Below are positions 10,501 through 18,143 of a stretch of 64,000 bases of DNA, piece after piece. The stretch comes from Enterobacter asburiae. GTDB taxonomy: Bacteria > Pseudomonadota > Gammaproteobacteria > Enterobacterales > Enterobacteriaceae. The notes beneath the pieces were generated by a model, which saw only the letters and a list, made by a program, of their open reading frames with translations, did no database searches and had not been told where the DNA came from. The number at the start of each line of letters is the position of its first letter. Position 1 is the stretch's first letter. The stretch lies in contig NZ_CP102247.1 in assembly GCF_024599655.1 (NCBI RefSeq), positions 2,666,001-2,730,000 on the forward strand. Direction: 5' to 3'. Both the position numbers and the translations under genes were made by a program.

Positions 10501-10729
10501 TGTTCTCAACGCCGTTGATCGCCTCTTCCAGCGGCGTCGCCACGGTCTCGGCAATCACTTTCGGGTTGGCGCCCGGGTACTCCGCGCGCACCTGCACGCT
10601 AGGCGGCACGACGTCAGGGTATTCGCTCACCGGCAGCAGCGGGATGGCGATTAACCCTGTGATAAAAATCAGAATCGACAGGACCGCGGCAAAAATCGGC
10701 CTGTCGATGAAAAAGCGGGAAAAGTCCAT
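7574..10729 (-). CDS. oqxB: OqxB, RND multidrug efflux pump inner-membrane transporter
   Basis: A 1051-residue RND (AcrB-type) proton antiporter that exports quinolones, chloramphenicol, nitrofurantoin, olaquindox and detergents. It shows the family start MDFSRFFIDRPIFAAVLSIL, twelve expected membrane segments in two repeats, the proton-relay acidic pair in GIVVDDAIVVVENVER and the matching Lys in GLACKNAILIVEFARE. Length is as expected for OqxB (about 1050). It lies 24 bp downstream of oqxA in the same operon and works with OqxA and an outer-membrane channel such as TolC, which is not in this window. Expression is controlled by OqxR and RarA encoded on either side. Confidence 0.96.
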   Translation of the reverse strand: MDFSRFFIDRPIFAAVLSILIFITGLIAIPLLPVSEYPDVVPPSVQVRAEYPGANPKVIAETVATPLEEAINGVENMMYMKSVAGSDGVLVTTVTFRPGTDPDQAQVQVQNRVAQAEARLPEDVRRLGITTQKQSPTLTLVVHLFSPNGKYDSLYMRNYATLKVKDELARLPGVGQIQIFGSGEYAMRVWLDPNKVAARGLTASDVVTAMQEQNVQVSAGQLGAEPLPKESDFLISINAQGRLHTEEEFGNIVLKTTQDGTVVRLRDVARIEMGSGSYALRSQLNNKDAVGIGIFQSPGANAIDLSNAVRAKMDELSTRFPADMKWAAPYDPTVFVRDSIRAVVQTLLEAVVLVVLVVILFLQTWRASIIPLIAVPVSVVGTFSILYLLGFSLNTLSLFGLVLAIGIVVDDAIVVVENVERNIEEGLAPLAAAHQAMREVSGPIIAIALVLCAVFVPMAFLSGVTGQFYKQFAVTIAISTVISAINSLTLSPALAALLLKPHGAPKDFPTRLIDRLFGWIFRPFNRFFHRSSNGYQGLVGKTLGRRGSVFVVYLLLLCAAGVMFKAVPGGFIPTQDKLYLIGGVKMPEGSSLARTDAVIRKMSEIGMNTEGVDYAVAFPGLNALQFTNTPNTGTVFFGLKPFDQRKHTAAEINAEINAKIAQIQEGFGFSILPPPILGLGQGSGYSLYIQDRGGLGYGALQNAVNTMSGAIMQTPGMHFPISTYQANVPQLDVQVDRDKAKAQGVLLTDLFGTLQTYLGSSYVNDFNQFGRTWRVMAQADGQFRDSVEDIANLRTRNSQGEMVPIGSMVKITTTYGPDPVIRYNGYPAADLIGDADPRVLSSAQAMTQLDAMSKQILPNGMNIEWTDLSFQQATQGNTALIVFPVAVLLAFLVLAALYESWTLPLAVILIVPMTMLSALFGVWLTGGDNNVFVQVGLVVLMGLACKNAILIVEFARELEIQGKGIMEAALEACRLRLRPIVMTSIAFIAGTIPLILGHGAGAEVRGVTGITVFSGMLGVTLFGLFLTPVFYVTLRKFVTRGKKEERDVLPA

Positions 10730-10753
10730 GGGTTGGATTCTCAGGTCAAGGGA

Positions 10754-11929
10754 TCAGTTGAGGGCGCTGGCGGCGGTCATGGCAACGGTTTTCGCGTTAA
10801 CCGGCATACCCGGCATAAACACTTTTTGTAACCCCTCGACGATGACTTTATCGCCAGGGTTCAGCCCCTGCCGCACGATGCGTAAACCGTCTGCCAGACG
10901 GCCCGGCGTGATGTCACGACGCTGCGCTTTCCCCTCTTTATCCACGATATAAACGTATTTACGATCCTGATCGGTCAGCACCGCTTTGTCGTCGATAAGC
11001 GTGGCTTTGAACTCCGCGCTGCCCGGCAGGCGCACGCGGGCAAAAAGTCCCGGCGTGAACTGACGCTGCGCGTTATCCAGCAGCGCGCGCATACGGATGG
11101 TACCGGTGCTCGGCGTTAGCTGGTTATCCAGGAAGTCCACTTTGCCCTGATGGGGATAGCCCTCCTCGCCCGTCAGGCCAATCTCAACCGGAAGCGCCGT
11201 GTGATTGCTGGACGCCCCCTGCCCGCTGCGGGCCAGATTTTGGTAGTGAAGGTAGGTCGACTCGTCCACGTCAAAGTAGACGTAAACCGTTTTCTGCGAG
11301 ACCAGCGTGGTGAGGACACTGGCGGTGTCGCCCGCAGTCACCAGGTTCCCGCTGGTGATCAGCGCCCGGCTGGCGCGACCGTCGATAGGCGCGGTGACTT
11401 TGGTGAAGTCCAGGTTGAGCTGCGCGGCGTCCACTGCCGCCTGCGCGGCGCGAATATCGGCCTGCGCCTGAGTGGCGGCCGAACGACGCTGCTCCCACTC
11501 TTCGCGGGAAACAACGTTGGTATTGACCAGCTTATCGGTACGGTTAGCCTCGCTTTGTGCCAGGCTGGCCTGCGTTTTGGCTCTCGCCAGGTTCGCCTGC
11601 GCCTGTTCCAGTGCCGCGCGATAGGTTCGGTCATCAATCGTGAACAGCACCTCGCCCTTCTTCACTTCCTGGCCGTCGGTGTAATTCACTTTATCAATGT
11701 AGCCGGAAACGCGCGGACGGAGCTGAACACTCTCCACCGCTTCAATCCGGCCGTTAAAGCTATCCCACTGGCTAATGGATTTCACCACCACGTCAGCAGC
11801 GCTGACGGCAGGCGCGGGCGGCGCGGCATTTTGCGCGACGCTGTTATCGCATCCGACGAGCAGCACGGAGAGCAACATGACCCCCAGCGCGTTCAGATGA
11901 TAGTTACCCCAGGTTTTTTGCAGGCTCAT
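10754..11929 (-). CDS. oqxA: OqxA, periplasmic adaptor of the OqxAB pump
   Basis: A 391-residue membrane fusion protein. A lipoprotein signal (LLSVLLVGC, Cys27 as the lipidated residue) anchors it to the inner membrane. Lipoyl-like and alpha-hairpin regions follow (RPRVSGYIDKVNYTDGQEVK, then the Ala/Gln-rich helices near residues 95-175), typical of AcrA-family adaptors. I chose the ATG at 11927-11929 because the protein then equals the known OqxA length; the open frame continues 30 codons further upstream without family similarity. It is the first gene of the oqxAB operon, divergent from rarA over a 336-bp control region. Confidence 0.95.
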   Translation of the reverse strand: MSLQKTWGNYHLNALGVMLLSVLLVGCDNSVAQNAAPPAPAVSAADVVVKSISQWDSFNGRIEAVESVQLRPRVSGYIDKVNYTDGQEVKKGEVLFTIDDRTYRAALEQAQANLARAKTQASLAQSEANRTDKLVNTNVVSREEWEQRRSAATQAQADIRAAQAAVDAAQLNLDFTKVTAPIDGRASRALITSGNLVTAGDTASVLTTLVSQKTVYVYFDVDESTYLHYQNLARSGQGASSNHTALPVEIGLTGEEGYPHQGKVDFLDNQLTPSTGTIRMRALLDNAQRQFTPGLFARVRLPGSAEFKATLIDDKAVLTDQDRKYVYIVDKEGKAQRRDITPGRLADGLRIVRQGLNPGDKVIVEGLQKVFMPGMPVNAKTVAMTAASALN

Positions 11930-12097
11930 TATTTTTATTCCGGTAATTGTCGCCGCCGGGCAAGACGCAGCAGGAGGCACCGCGCCACTTCCTTTGTCCG
12001 GTGGCTGTCTTAAGGCCATTTGTGTCGTTCATCGCCACAAAACTGTAACAGTTGCGAATACACTATCGCGGCGATTGTAGGAAGGCGCTTAACTAAG

Positions 12098-12116
12098 TGC
12101 AAGAATAATTGTTGCA
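12098..12116. promoter_or_regulatory. dyad TGCAA-N9-TTGCA, candidate operator (copy 1)
   Basis: TGCAAGAATAATTGTTGCA lies in the divergent oqxA-rarA control region. The wider arms AAGTGCAA / TTGCACTT (12095-12119) are perfect over 8 bp. A second copy with identical spacing lies 74 bp to the right. A repeated dyad between two OqxR-controlled genes is a good candidate for the OqxR (Rrf2) operator; the assignment is inference. Confidence 0.5.
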
Positions 12117-12171
12117 CTTTATGTGCTATTTGAGCGGATGTGAAAAGACCCGTTTCGGTCAAGGTTTTAAA

Positions 12172-12190
12172 TGCAACAATAAAACTTGCA
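12172..12190. promoter_or_regulatory. dyad TGCAA-N9-TTGCA, candidate operator (copy 2)
   Basis: TGCAACAATAAAACTTGCA repeats the arms, the 9-bp spacing and the central AATAA of the dyad at 12098. It lies 76 bp before the rarA start codon, a suitable place to control rarA. Confidence 0.5.
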
Positions 12191-12265
12191 ATTAATACAA
12201 AAACGCGCCACCTTTTAATGCAACAGACAAAGATACTTTTATATTGGCAGCGTGGGGGTAACCAG

Positions 12266-12616
12266 ATGAACACTGGCGCATTTATGCATGATTTACTCGA
12301 CTGGATTGACAACAACCTGGATAGCCGTCTGGACATTGAGTCCGTCGCCAGGCGATCCGGCTACTCAAAATGGCACCTCCAGCGCCTGTTTAAAGAGCAT
12401 ACGGGCTACCCCCTCGCCGGGTATATTCGCGCGCAAAAGCTGCAAAAATCGGTTGAGCGCTTAACCCGCAGCGATGAACCGATTCTGAACGTGGCGATCG
12501 CGCTGGGCTTTGACTCCCAGCAGTCCTTCAACCGCAGCTTTAAGCGTCAGTATGGTCAGGCGCCTGGGGCATGGCGGCGGAGCATGGCTGGCCCGGAAAC
12601 GCAGCAGCTACGCTAG
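12266..12616 (+). CDS. rarA: RarA, AraC/XylS-family transcriptional activator
   Basis: A 116-residue AraC-family regulator without a ligand domain, similar in build to MarA, SoxS and RamA. Two helix-turn-helix units are visible: SVARRSGYSKWHLQRLFKEH and then ILNVAIALGFDSQQSFNRSF. RarA activates oqxAB and acrAB in Klebsiella and Enterobacter and is itself repressed by OqxR. The ATG at 12266 is chosen because GGGGT precedes it and the family begins MNT; the open frame continues 42 codons upstream through the control region. It is divergent from oqxA, forming the standard rarA-oqxA-oqxB-oqxR locus. Confidence 0.92.
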   Translation: MNTGAFMHDLLDWIDNNLDSRLDIESVARRSGYSKWHLQRLFKEHTGYPLAGYIRAQKLQKSVERLTRSDEPILNVAIALGFDSQQSFNRSFKRQYGQAPGAWRRSMAGPETQQLR

Positions 12617-12655
12617 CAATATATATTTTGCTGCAACGTCGATCTGTTGCTGATA

Positions 12656-12675
12656 TACTGTACATAAATACAGTA
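12656..12675. promoter_or_regulatory. LexA (SOS) box upstream of yebG
   Basis: TACTGTACATAAATACAGTA contains CTGT-N8-ACAG at 12658-12673, a full match to the LexA consensus. It sits 15 bp before the yebG start, as in E. coli where yebG is SOS-induced. Confidence 0.9.
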
Positions 12676-12689
12676 TAGCGAGGTGCACG

Positions 12690-13007
12690 ATGGCTGTTGA
12701 GACAAAATTTGTTGTCGTAAGAAAAGGTGAAGAGAAAATGACATTTGCCAGTAAGAAAGAGGCTGACGCTCACGACAAGCTGCTCGATATGGCAGACGCG
12801 TTCACCGACTGGCTGTTGCAAAGCGGAATGCAGATGGATGAAACGCAGGCTGAAAATCTTGGCCTGTATCTCGCCGAGCAGAAAGAGACCGTGCAGCATA
12901 TTCTGCGTACCAGCAAGCTTCCCGATCTCCATGCCCCAACTGCAGCGGATAAAACTGAATCAGATGCGGCTGACATGAAAAAAATCAGGGCTGTGAAAGC
13001 GGCCTGA
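12690..13007 (+). CDS. yebG: YebG family DNA damage-inducible protein
   Basis: A 105-residue protein starting MAVETKFVVVRKGEEKMTF and continuing KKEADAHDKLLDMAD, which matches E. coli YebG (96 residues) over most of its length. YebG is a small SOS-regulated protein of unknown biochemical role. The C-terminal tail is variable and Lys/Ala-rich here. A LexA box just upstream and the hairpin at 13037-13068 make it a complete single-gene SOS unit. Confidence 0.92.
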   Translation: MAVETKFVVVRKGEEKMTFASKKEADAHDKLLDMADAFTDWLLQSGMQMDETQAENLGLYLAEQKETVQHILRTSKLPDLHAPTAADKTESDAADMKKIRAVKAA

Positions 13008-13036
13008 TTGTCAGAAAAATCATCACCGACCCTGGA

Positions 13037-13068
13037 GCCGTAAGCAGCCATCTGCTTGCGGCTTTTTT
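13037..13068 (+). terminator. rho-independent terminator of yebG
   Basis: GCCGTAAGCAG pairs with CTGCTTGCGGC (one G-T pair) around a CCAT loop and is followed by seven T. Confidence 0.85.
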
Positions 13069-13101
13069 TAGCCAGAATATGTAAAGAGTAAAGGAGATGA
13101 C

Positions 13102-13317
13102 GTGCGGCAAGGAATGAAGGAAAAAATCATCCGGATCTGTGATGCGAAAATTGCCTCTAAGGGAAGCGATGTTGGGCTTTCGTTTTATGCTTTTTTTGCT
13201 AATAAAAATGACGATCCTGAACTGCTTATGGAAGTAGCGCACTGGTGGATTATGGAGATGAAACTGGACCATTTTGAAAAGGCTGAAAAGATCAGAAACC
13301 TCGTCTCAGCCCTTTAA
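13102..13317 (+). CDS. small conserved protein, DUF6500-like
   Basis: A 71-residue protein. The GTG at 13102 is taken as the start because AAGGAG lies seven bases before it. The sequence (KIIRICDAKIASKGSDVGLS, then FYAFFANKNDDPELLMEVA and KLDHFEKAEKIRNL) looks like a compact helical domain and resembles proteins annotated as DUF6500; that family name comes from memory and needs a search. Its last 12 bases overlap the end of the convergent oxidoreductase gene. No function is known. Confidence 0.72.
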   Translation: MRQGMKEKIIRICDAKIASKGSDVGLSFYAFFANKNDDPELLMEVAHWWIMEMKLDHFEKAEKIRNLVSAL

Positions 13318-14352
13318 TACGCTAAAGCGGGATGGCCGGTAACATTGCGGGATTTCATCGCTCTGACCGTCGCATAATTCTTCACAGACCAGTCTGCCAA
13401 TCGTCGCTGCGCACGTCACGGCTGGGTGCATAGAGGCGACGTATACCGTTCTGCTCTCATCAGCAAAACCAAGAACGGGATACCCATCCTGAATAACAGG
13501 ACGCTCTCCTGTTGAGTACTGGATGAGAGCAGCCGACTCTGCGCCCGTGATCCTGCCTCTTACCGCGCGTTGTGCAGCCTCCGCCGTTTCTCTGACGTTG
13601 CCGTTTGCCGGGTAATCTTCTGCGGCTAACAAATCCCCGTTGTGCACTTGCCGAACCTCAATATCATCACCGGAGAGGATCGTGTTGACCACGTTCCAGG
13701 AGGCCGCAAAGCGCAGCAATATGGCCGGTGATGACAGAACCGGAACATGAAAATCCATCTTCTCAGTCAGCGCTGGAATACCTGTACCGCATGCCAGCAC
13801 GACGCAATCTGCATCCAGTTTCCCCCGAGAGGTCAGGACGCCTGTCACCTTCCCCTTCGTTATGCAAAGACCCGTAACGGTTGTTTGGGTATTTAGGACG
13901 ACGCCCTTCTCACAGGCTTTGTCGAGCAATAGTCGCGTTGCGCTGACGGCATCAATAGCACCATCTTTTGCAGCATAGCGGGCCTCTGAGGGAGGATTGT
14001 TCAAAGCCGGTTCAAGGCGGGCAATCTCCGCCTTGTGGAGGAGACGTTCGTCCTGCAGGCAGGACCCGGATGCCGCGCCGTAGGTTAACGAACCGCTCCA
14101 TTTAATGTGAAGTTCCGGTATGCGTTCTTCCAGCCTGTGCCAGTCCGCAAGTGCAGCTCGCCGGATAAGCACGTCAGCCGCCTCATCCTTCACCACACCG
14201 GTCAGCCAGCCAAACGCGCAGCCGGTTGCACCTGACGCAGGCATATTCTGTTCAACGAGGGTGACGTCAAATTCACTGTGGGCGAGATGCCATGCGATGG
14301 ATACGCCAGTGATCCCAGCACCTACGACGACAATCCTTTTTTTATGGATCAC
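13306..14352 (-). CDS. FAD-dependent oxidoreductase, DAO family
   Basis: A 348-residue protein of the D-amino acid oxidase / glycine oxidase fold. The N-terminal Rossmann motif is IVVVGAGITGVSIAWHLAHS followed by VTLVEQ, which binds FAD. The C-terminal part has STGERPVIQDGYPVLGF and MHPAVTCAATIGRLV, usual for the family. The GTG at 14350-14352 is preferred because AGGAGA lies about nine bases upstream; an ATG at 14379 or 14433 would lengthen the protein without a good ribosome site. Likely substrates are amino acids or amines, but this is not readable from sequence. The right-hand side opens into AT-rich accessory DNA. Confidence 0.82.
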   Translation of the reverse strand: MIHKKRIVVVGAGITGVSIAWHLAHSEFDVTLVEQNMPASGATGCAFGWLTGVVKDEAADVLIRRAALADWHRLEERIPELHIKWSGSLTYGAASGSCLQDERLLHKAEIARLEPALNNPPSEARYAAKDGAIDAVSATRLLLDKACEKGVVLNTQTTVTGLCITKGKVTGVLTSRGKLDADCVVLACGTGIPALTEKMDFHVPVLSSPAILLRFAASWNVVNTILSGDDIEVRQVHNGDLLAAEDYPANGNVRETAEAAQRAVRGRITGAESAALIQYSTGERPVIQDGYPVLGFADESRTVYVASMHPAVTCAATIGRLVCEELCDGQSDEIPQCYRPSRFSVLKG

Positions 14353-14513
14353 AGTGCCCTTCTCCTGTGTGGGGAACATGTTTATGCGATGATGAGAAAG
14401 TAACCTCTTACAGGTTATTTTGTAGAATTGCAAAATTCGTGGGTGCAGTGGTTTAGGACGACAGATTCAGAGATTTGTTTCTCACTCATGAGCGACCTTA
14501 TGGCCTCGTTTTA

Positions 14514-14541
14514 TGTCCGCTTGGTGCCAGAAGCGGAAGTT
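14514..14541. repeat. dispersed intergenic motif, copy 1
   Basis: TCCGCTTGGTGCCAGAAGCGGA forms an inverted repeat with 7-bp arms (TCCGCTT / AAGCGGA). Related sequences occur at 15281-15311 and 16691-16717, on both sides of two unrecognised genes. Confidence 0.45.
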
Positions 14542-14694
14542 AGAGTGTCGGAGACTATCTAATAGCGGAACGGTTGTTTTGCAAAGATGTTAACGCTGAT
14601 ATTAAGATAGTAATGGGGGACGCTCAATTTGCACCGGATCGTCTCAACGAAGCCATCCACTTGCGCCTCTTAACAACAAGGATTGAAAGACTCT

Positions 14695-15270
14695 ATGGAA
14701 AATAAATACAAACATGACCTTCACGAAATTCTTTGTTTGAAAACGTTTGGTGAATCTTTCGAGGCTTATCGCGTTGATGATTATGACAAGATGATCATTG
14801 AGTGGGCAGAAAGAGAGCTACTCTGCGGCAATAGTTCTGAATCATTGTTAATTTTAGCCTCCCTCAATTTAGATAAACGTCCTGATTCAGGTGAAATTGA
14901 GCGCTACCTTTATGCATATATGCTTGAACAAAACATCGTTATGCCCAGCATTAACGCTAGCGCAATGACGTGGCTAAGGATCAAAGCTTGGTTTCTGATG
15001 CATGCCGAGACTTCCAAAGAATTAGAGTTACGGCTGCATCAAATCCCTGCGTTTCACCCATCTCCGGGTTCTCGTATCCTCAGCAACATCGGCTGGCAGT
15101 TTTACCGCATATACAATGATCTCTATGATGATTGGGGGCCTGGCTACCCCTCTAAGGCCTCAGCGATGAGCGAAGCAGATATTCTTGATTTTGTGAAATG
15201 CCGCGTGAAACCTTTCTATCGTGTTCTCTGTAACTCCGATTGGGCCTGGGTTATGGCCCGAGCAGTATAA
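14695..15270 (+). CDS. hypothetical protein in accessory region
   Basis: A 191-residue soluble protein beginning MENKYKHDLHEILCLKTFGE. An in-frame TTG at 14683 is too close to the AAGGA at 14676-14682, so the ATG at 14695 is used. It has no membrane segment or signal peptide and is rich in aromatic and acidic residues, with a Trp-rich C-terminus (NIGWQFYRIYNDLYDDWGPG and SDWAWVMARAV). I do not recognise a family. Base composition is much more AT-rich than the flanking core genes. Its place next to other orphan genes would suit an immunity protein or cargo of a lost element, which is speculation. Confidence 0.6.
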   Translation: MENKYKHDLHEILCLKTFGESFEAYRVDDYDKMIIEWAERELLCGNSSESLLILASLNLDKRPDSGEIERYLYAYMLEQNIVMPSINASAMTWLRIKAWFLMHAETSKELELRLHQIPAFHPSPGSRILSNIGWQFYRIYNDLYDDWGPGYPSKASAMSEADILDFVKCRVKPFYRVLCNSDWAWVMARAV

Positions 15271-15280
15271 GCAAACTCAT

Positions 15281-15311
15281 GACTGCAAAGTGCCAGTAAC
15301 GGAAGTTGAAC
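15281..15311. repeat. dispersed intergenic motif, copy 2
   Basis: ACTGCAAAGTGCCAGTAACGGAAGTT is a degenerate relative of the motif at 14514; the GTGCCAG..ACGGAAGTT part is shared. Confidence 0.35.
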
Positions 15312-15456
15312 AACCATCTGTGCGATCAAAATATAACAATAGTTTGATGGAGGAGCGGGTATCACTACCTTAAAACATGATATCTAAGAGGGATTGATTG
15401 TTACCAGGAACCCAGACGAGATTTATCGTTGATGGAGCTAAGTTGAGATATCCGTT

Positions 15457-16626
15457 ATGAAGAGATCAATAACATACAAAAATGATCGTATGCCAGCACC
15501 AAGAACAAATCACTTTACGCCTGAAGCGAAGCAGCGTGTTATCAATGGACTCGTTGCGACGGCTAAAGCTGACTTCGTATCTTTAGTTCACTGGCTGAAA
15601 ACAGGTAAACAGAATGGTGAACCTATTCCGTTTGATAAATGCGAAAGTCTTCGAACCGCTATTCTTAATCTTGATACCCTTAAAGCTGGTGTACAAACCG
15701 ACTGGAAGCAGGCGATCCAGTTGATGGAAAAAGAAATCAAAAAAAGCCATCAATTGGATACCTCAGTTCCTGTATCCTCGCAGCTTGTTATTGTTGTTCT
15801 GCGAAATCTTAATGATATCAGCGAGAAGATTGCTGCGGGTAAAGCTGTTCCCGAGATGCTTGGCAGGCTCGAAAATATGCAGCAAATGATTACCAACCTC
15901 AAGGGTAATGAGGGTCTGGTTAAAAGTATCAGCATTCTAACCCGAAGTGCACAGGATGCTTTGCGTGGTTATAGCAAGAATCAGTCAAAATCAAAAATCA
16001 GGAAACCTGAAAAAATAAATCCTCTCCTTCGTGATGAGCAATCCTTTCGGAGCGAGTGTGCCCCTCTGATCGGGGAAAGCGATATTTTCATAATCGCTAG
16101 TTGCCTTATTTCAATGTCGGCTCGATTGGGGCAGTCCCCTGTTAGCCTGGCTAAAAGAGCAGCCGCTTTAAAAGGTGTCATCAAAACTGAGCTTTTGCCC
16201 GAACTGCTGGATTTACTTCAGCAGGATGTAGAGTTGAATGCTTTAGTACCGCTCCACAGAGACAAAGATGACAATACTCGTAGTGATGGTGGTAAGCTTG
16301 TTGGATTGACAGGGGTCGTTGAGGGGGGCTCTTCTATCGGTGTGGAAGCGCAGCGCATTATTACCGCAGAACTTAAAAAGCTTGCGCATATCTCCGGAGT
16401 TCATCGCGTTTATCTGGATACAGCTCGTTTAGGACTGGCTTTGGAAGATGATACGTTTAGGGTTATTGAAGAGGTAAAACGTATCGCAGGGAAGCATAAT
16501 TTGAGTCCATTATCGGTTGCGGTGTATTCGACTTACAAAACGCCAGGCATAAGACCGGAGATCGCCGGAGATGTTATTACTTTACTGGCACAGGATGAGG
16601 TTCTTTCAGCGACCGTCAGACGGTAA
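15457..16626 (+). CDS. hypothetical protein in accessory region
   Basis: A 389-residue soluble protein, Lys-rich at the N-terminus, with long predicted helices (for example residues 95-170, around LRNLNDISEKIAAGKAVPEM). The C-terminal third (GVHRVYLDTARLGLALEDD) looks like a compact alpha/beta domain. There is no enzyme motif, signal peptide or membrane segment that I recognise. The ATG at 15457 has no strong ribosome site; an ATG at 15490 is an alternative. It is AT-rich compared with core genes and lies between copies of a dispersed intergenic motif, which suggests horizontally gained DNA. Confidence 0.55.
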   Translation: MKRSITYKNDRMPAPRTNHFTPEAKQRVINGLVATAKADFVSLVHWLKTGKQNGEPIPFDKCESLRTAILNLDTLKAGVQTDWKQAIQLMEKEIKKSHQLDTSVPVSSQLVIVVLRNLNDISEKIAAGKAVPEMLGRLENMQQMITNLKGNEGLVKSISILTRSAQDALRGYSKNQSKSKIRKPEKINPLLRDEQSFRSECAPLIGESDIFIIASCLISMSARLGQSPVSLAKRAAALKGVIKTELLPELLDLLQQDVELNALVPLHRDKDDNTRSDGGKLVGLTGVVEGGSSIGVEAQRIITAELKKLAHISGVHRVYLDTARLGLALEDDTFRVIEEVKRIAGKHNLSPLSVAVYSTYKTPGIRPEIAGDVITLLAQDEVLSATVRR

Positions 16627-16985
16627 CTTTATTTTTATTAGCTCCGATTTGTCCTGACATAGGTGTGGCGCAGGGTCGGACTCAATCTGACAGTCCGCTT
16701 CGTGCCAGGATCGGACCTTCTCTGCGAATGAACATATGCACTGATAGCTGACTACCCAAGTATTTTAGGGCACTCATTCAGCTTTAGCTGGAGCGCCCCC
16801 ACAACCATCTGGTTGCTGGAAGCATTTAATGGGAGATGATGACTAAGCAAGGCACTGGCAATGCTTCTTTAGCGATCGCAATTATGTCGGTCACTCACCA
16901 ATGGTTTACTGCATTCAAAGATTCGCGTCGAAAATAGGTTAAAAGTGAACCACTGTTCTCAAAGGCTTTTAACCGAAATGGCAAA
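16627..16985. other. convergent intergenic region with motif copy
   Basis: This 359-bp gap separates two converging orphan genes. It holds the third copy of the dispersed motif. No good open frame or classical terminator is visible. Confidence 0.5.
16691..16717. repeat. dispersed intergenic motif, copy 3
   Basis: GTCCGCTTCGTGCCAGGATCGGA is a close relative of the motif at 14514, with the TCCGCTT arm intact and the right arm degenerate. Confidence 0.4.
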
Positions 16986-18143
16986 TTATTTTTTTAAGTA
17001 AAGACTCTCCCACCATTTATTCAGAATCGAATGAGTCATATGGAAAAATACATTGAGATTTATAGGGGCTTCCTTATGAGACCATGAGGCGCCCAAGGTT
17101 GATTTCAATGGAATAAAATTGGAGGTAGGTGGGCATACTGCTTGTTCAGCTAATCCAGAATAGTTGTCCGGTGGAGAACACATAGGTTGGGGGAAAGGTT
17201 TCCCAGCATGAAGCGCTAATGATCGTAATCCATATATGGATTTGAATATTTTGAGTAAATTTTTCTCCTCCCATTCTATTTTTCCACTCTCCGGTCTTAT
17301 TGGTGGGGCATCAGGAAGGAAATTGACGCAAAAGTCACAAAATTTCTTGGTTGCTCCAAATGTTCCTTCAAATTGTTTAGCGATATCTTCAATCAGCCCG
17401 TCAACATTATGGCCCAATAATCTATCAAACAACTCTGGTTTGGAGGCTTTGAATCTTTCAACCTTATCGCCCTTGTTAGAGTCCCAGTTTCCAGCAGCCA
17501 CTTCTAACGCTGAAACCATTAATAACCAAGCTAGATTTGGTGACGATTCACAAATCCAAAGGCTATCTTGGAAATTTCGCGCTGCCTTAATTAGTGAGTT
17601 AAAATCCTTTTCTGAAAGCTTGTAAATATCGTTTAATAATTTCAATTGTGAAATTTCAATATGTTTTTTTGCTGAAGGAACTACAAATGATCCTTTTGAC
17701 ATTAAAGGTGGTGGAGGGTTTTGCTCTGCTCTTGGGTGACCATATTCAGGTGTATAACTACTATATTCTCTGACAGTTGAGCCTGCGTGTGCTCTTACGC
17801 CTAATTTCAAGCTAACCAAAGCTGCAATCTCATCACTAAGCCAACCGCCATGAAAGTCATCAGTATGTGGCTTTTCATCCATAAAAGACAACCTTGCTGG
17901 GTCTAAAGCAGACAAGGCTCTCACCGTTAAGGTTGGTTTTACACCAACATCTTCTAAAGGGATCATATTTAGGAAGGAATAAACAAAATCCCCTTTAGCT
18001 TCATCTGTGAATCTACTATCGGAATAAATTATGAATTCAGATATTCCGAACACATCACTCGTAGATTGAAATAGCTTACAGTTTTTATAAGAGAGTAAAC
18101 TAGCTCTCATAACTTCATCTTTTTGAGTCATAAACTCATCCAT
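16986..18143 (-). CDS. HEPN-like domain protein, unknown role
   Basis: A 385-residue soluble protein with no close family that I recognise. The C-terminal half is helical: NLAWLLMVSALEVAAGNW (about residues 203-220) is followed by YGLRSLALHAG at residues 304-314. R307-x4-H312 fits the R-x4-6-H signature of HEPN ribonucleases, and the pair of an acidic helix plus RxxxxH is the usual HEPN layout. The start has AGGG nine bases upstream. Stand-alone HEPN proteins include anti-phage effectors such as ApeA, so defence is plausible but not shown. The gene is AT-rich and sits at the edge of accessory DNA. Confidence 0.65.
   Translation of the reverse strand: MDEFMTQKDEVMRASLLSYKNCKLFQSTSDVFGISEFIIYSDSRFTDEAKGDFVYSFLNMIPLEDVGVKPTLTVRALSALDPARLSFMDEKPHTDDFHGGWLSDEIAALVSLKLGVRAHAGSTVREYSSYTPEYGHPRAEQNPPPPLMSKGSFVVPSAKKHIEISQLKLLNDIYKLSEKDFNSLIKAARNFQDSLWICESSPNLAWLLMVSALEVAAGNWDSNKGDKVERFKASKPELFDRLLGHNVDGLIEDIAKQFEGTFGATKKFCDFCVNFLPDAPPIRPESGKIEWEEKNLLKIFKSIYGLRSLALHAGKPFPQPMCSPPDNYSGLAEQAVCPPTSNFIPLKSTLGASWSHKEAPINLNVFFHMTHSILNKWWESLYLKK

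Noticed and set aside
9428..10654. Long open frame opposite oqxB (408 codons)
   Set aside because: It is the shadow of a GC-rich RND gene; the product is Arg/His-rich and without domains.
11150..12013. Open frame opposite oqxA (287 codons)
   Set aside because: Shadow frame with low-complexity Arg/Gly product.
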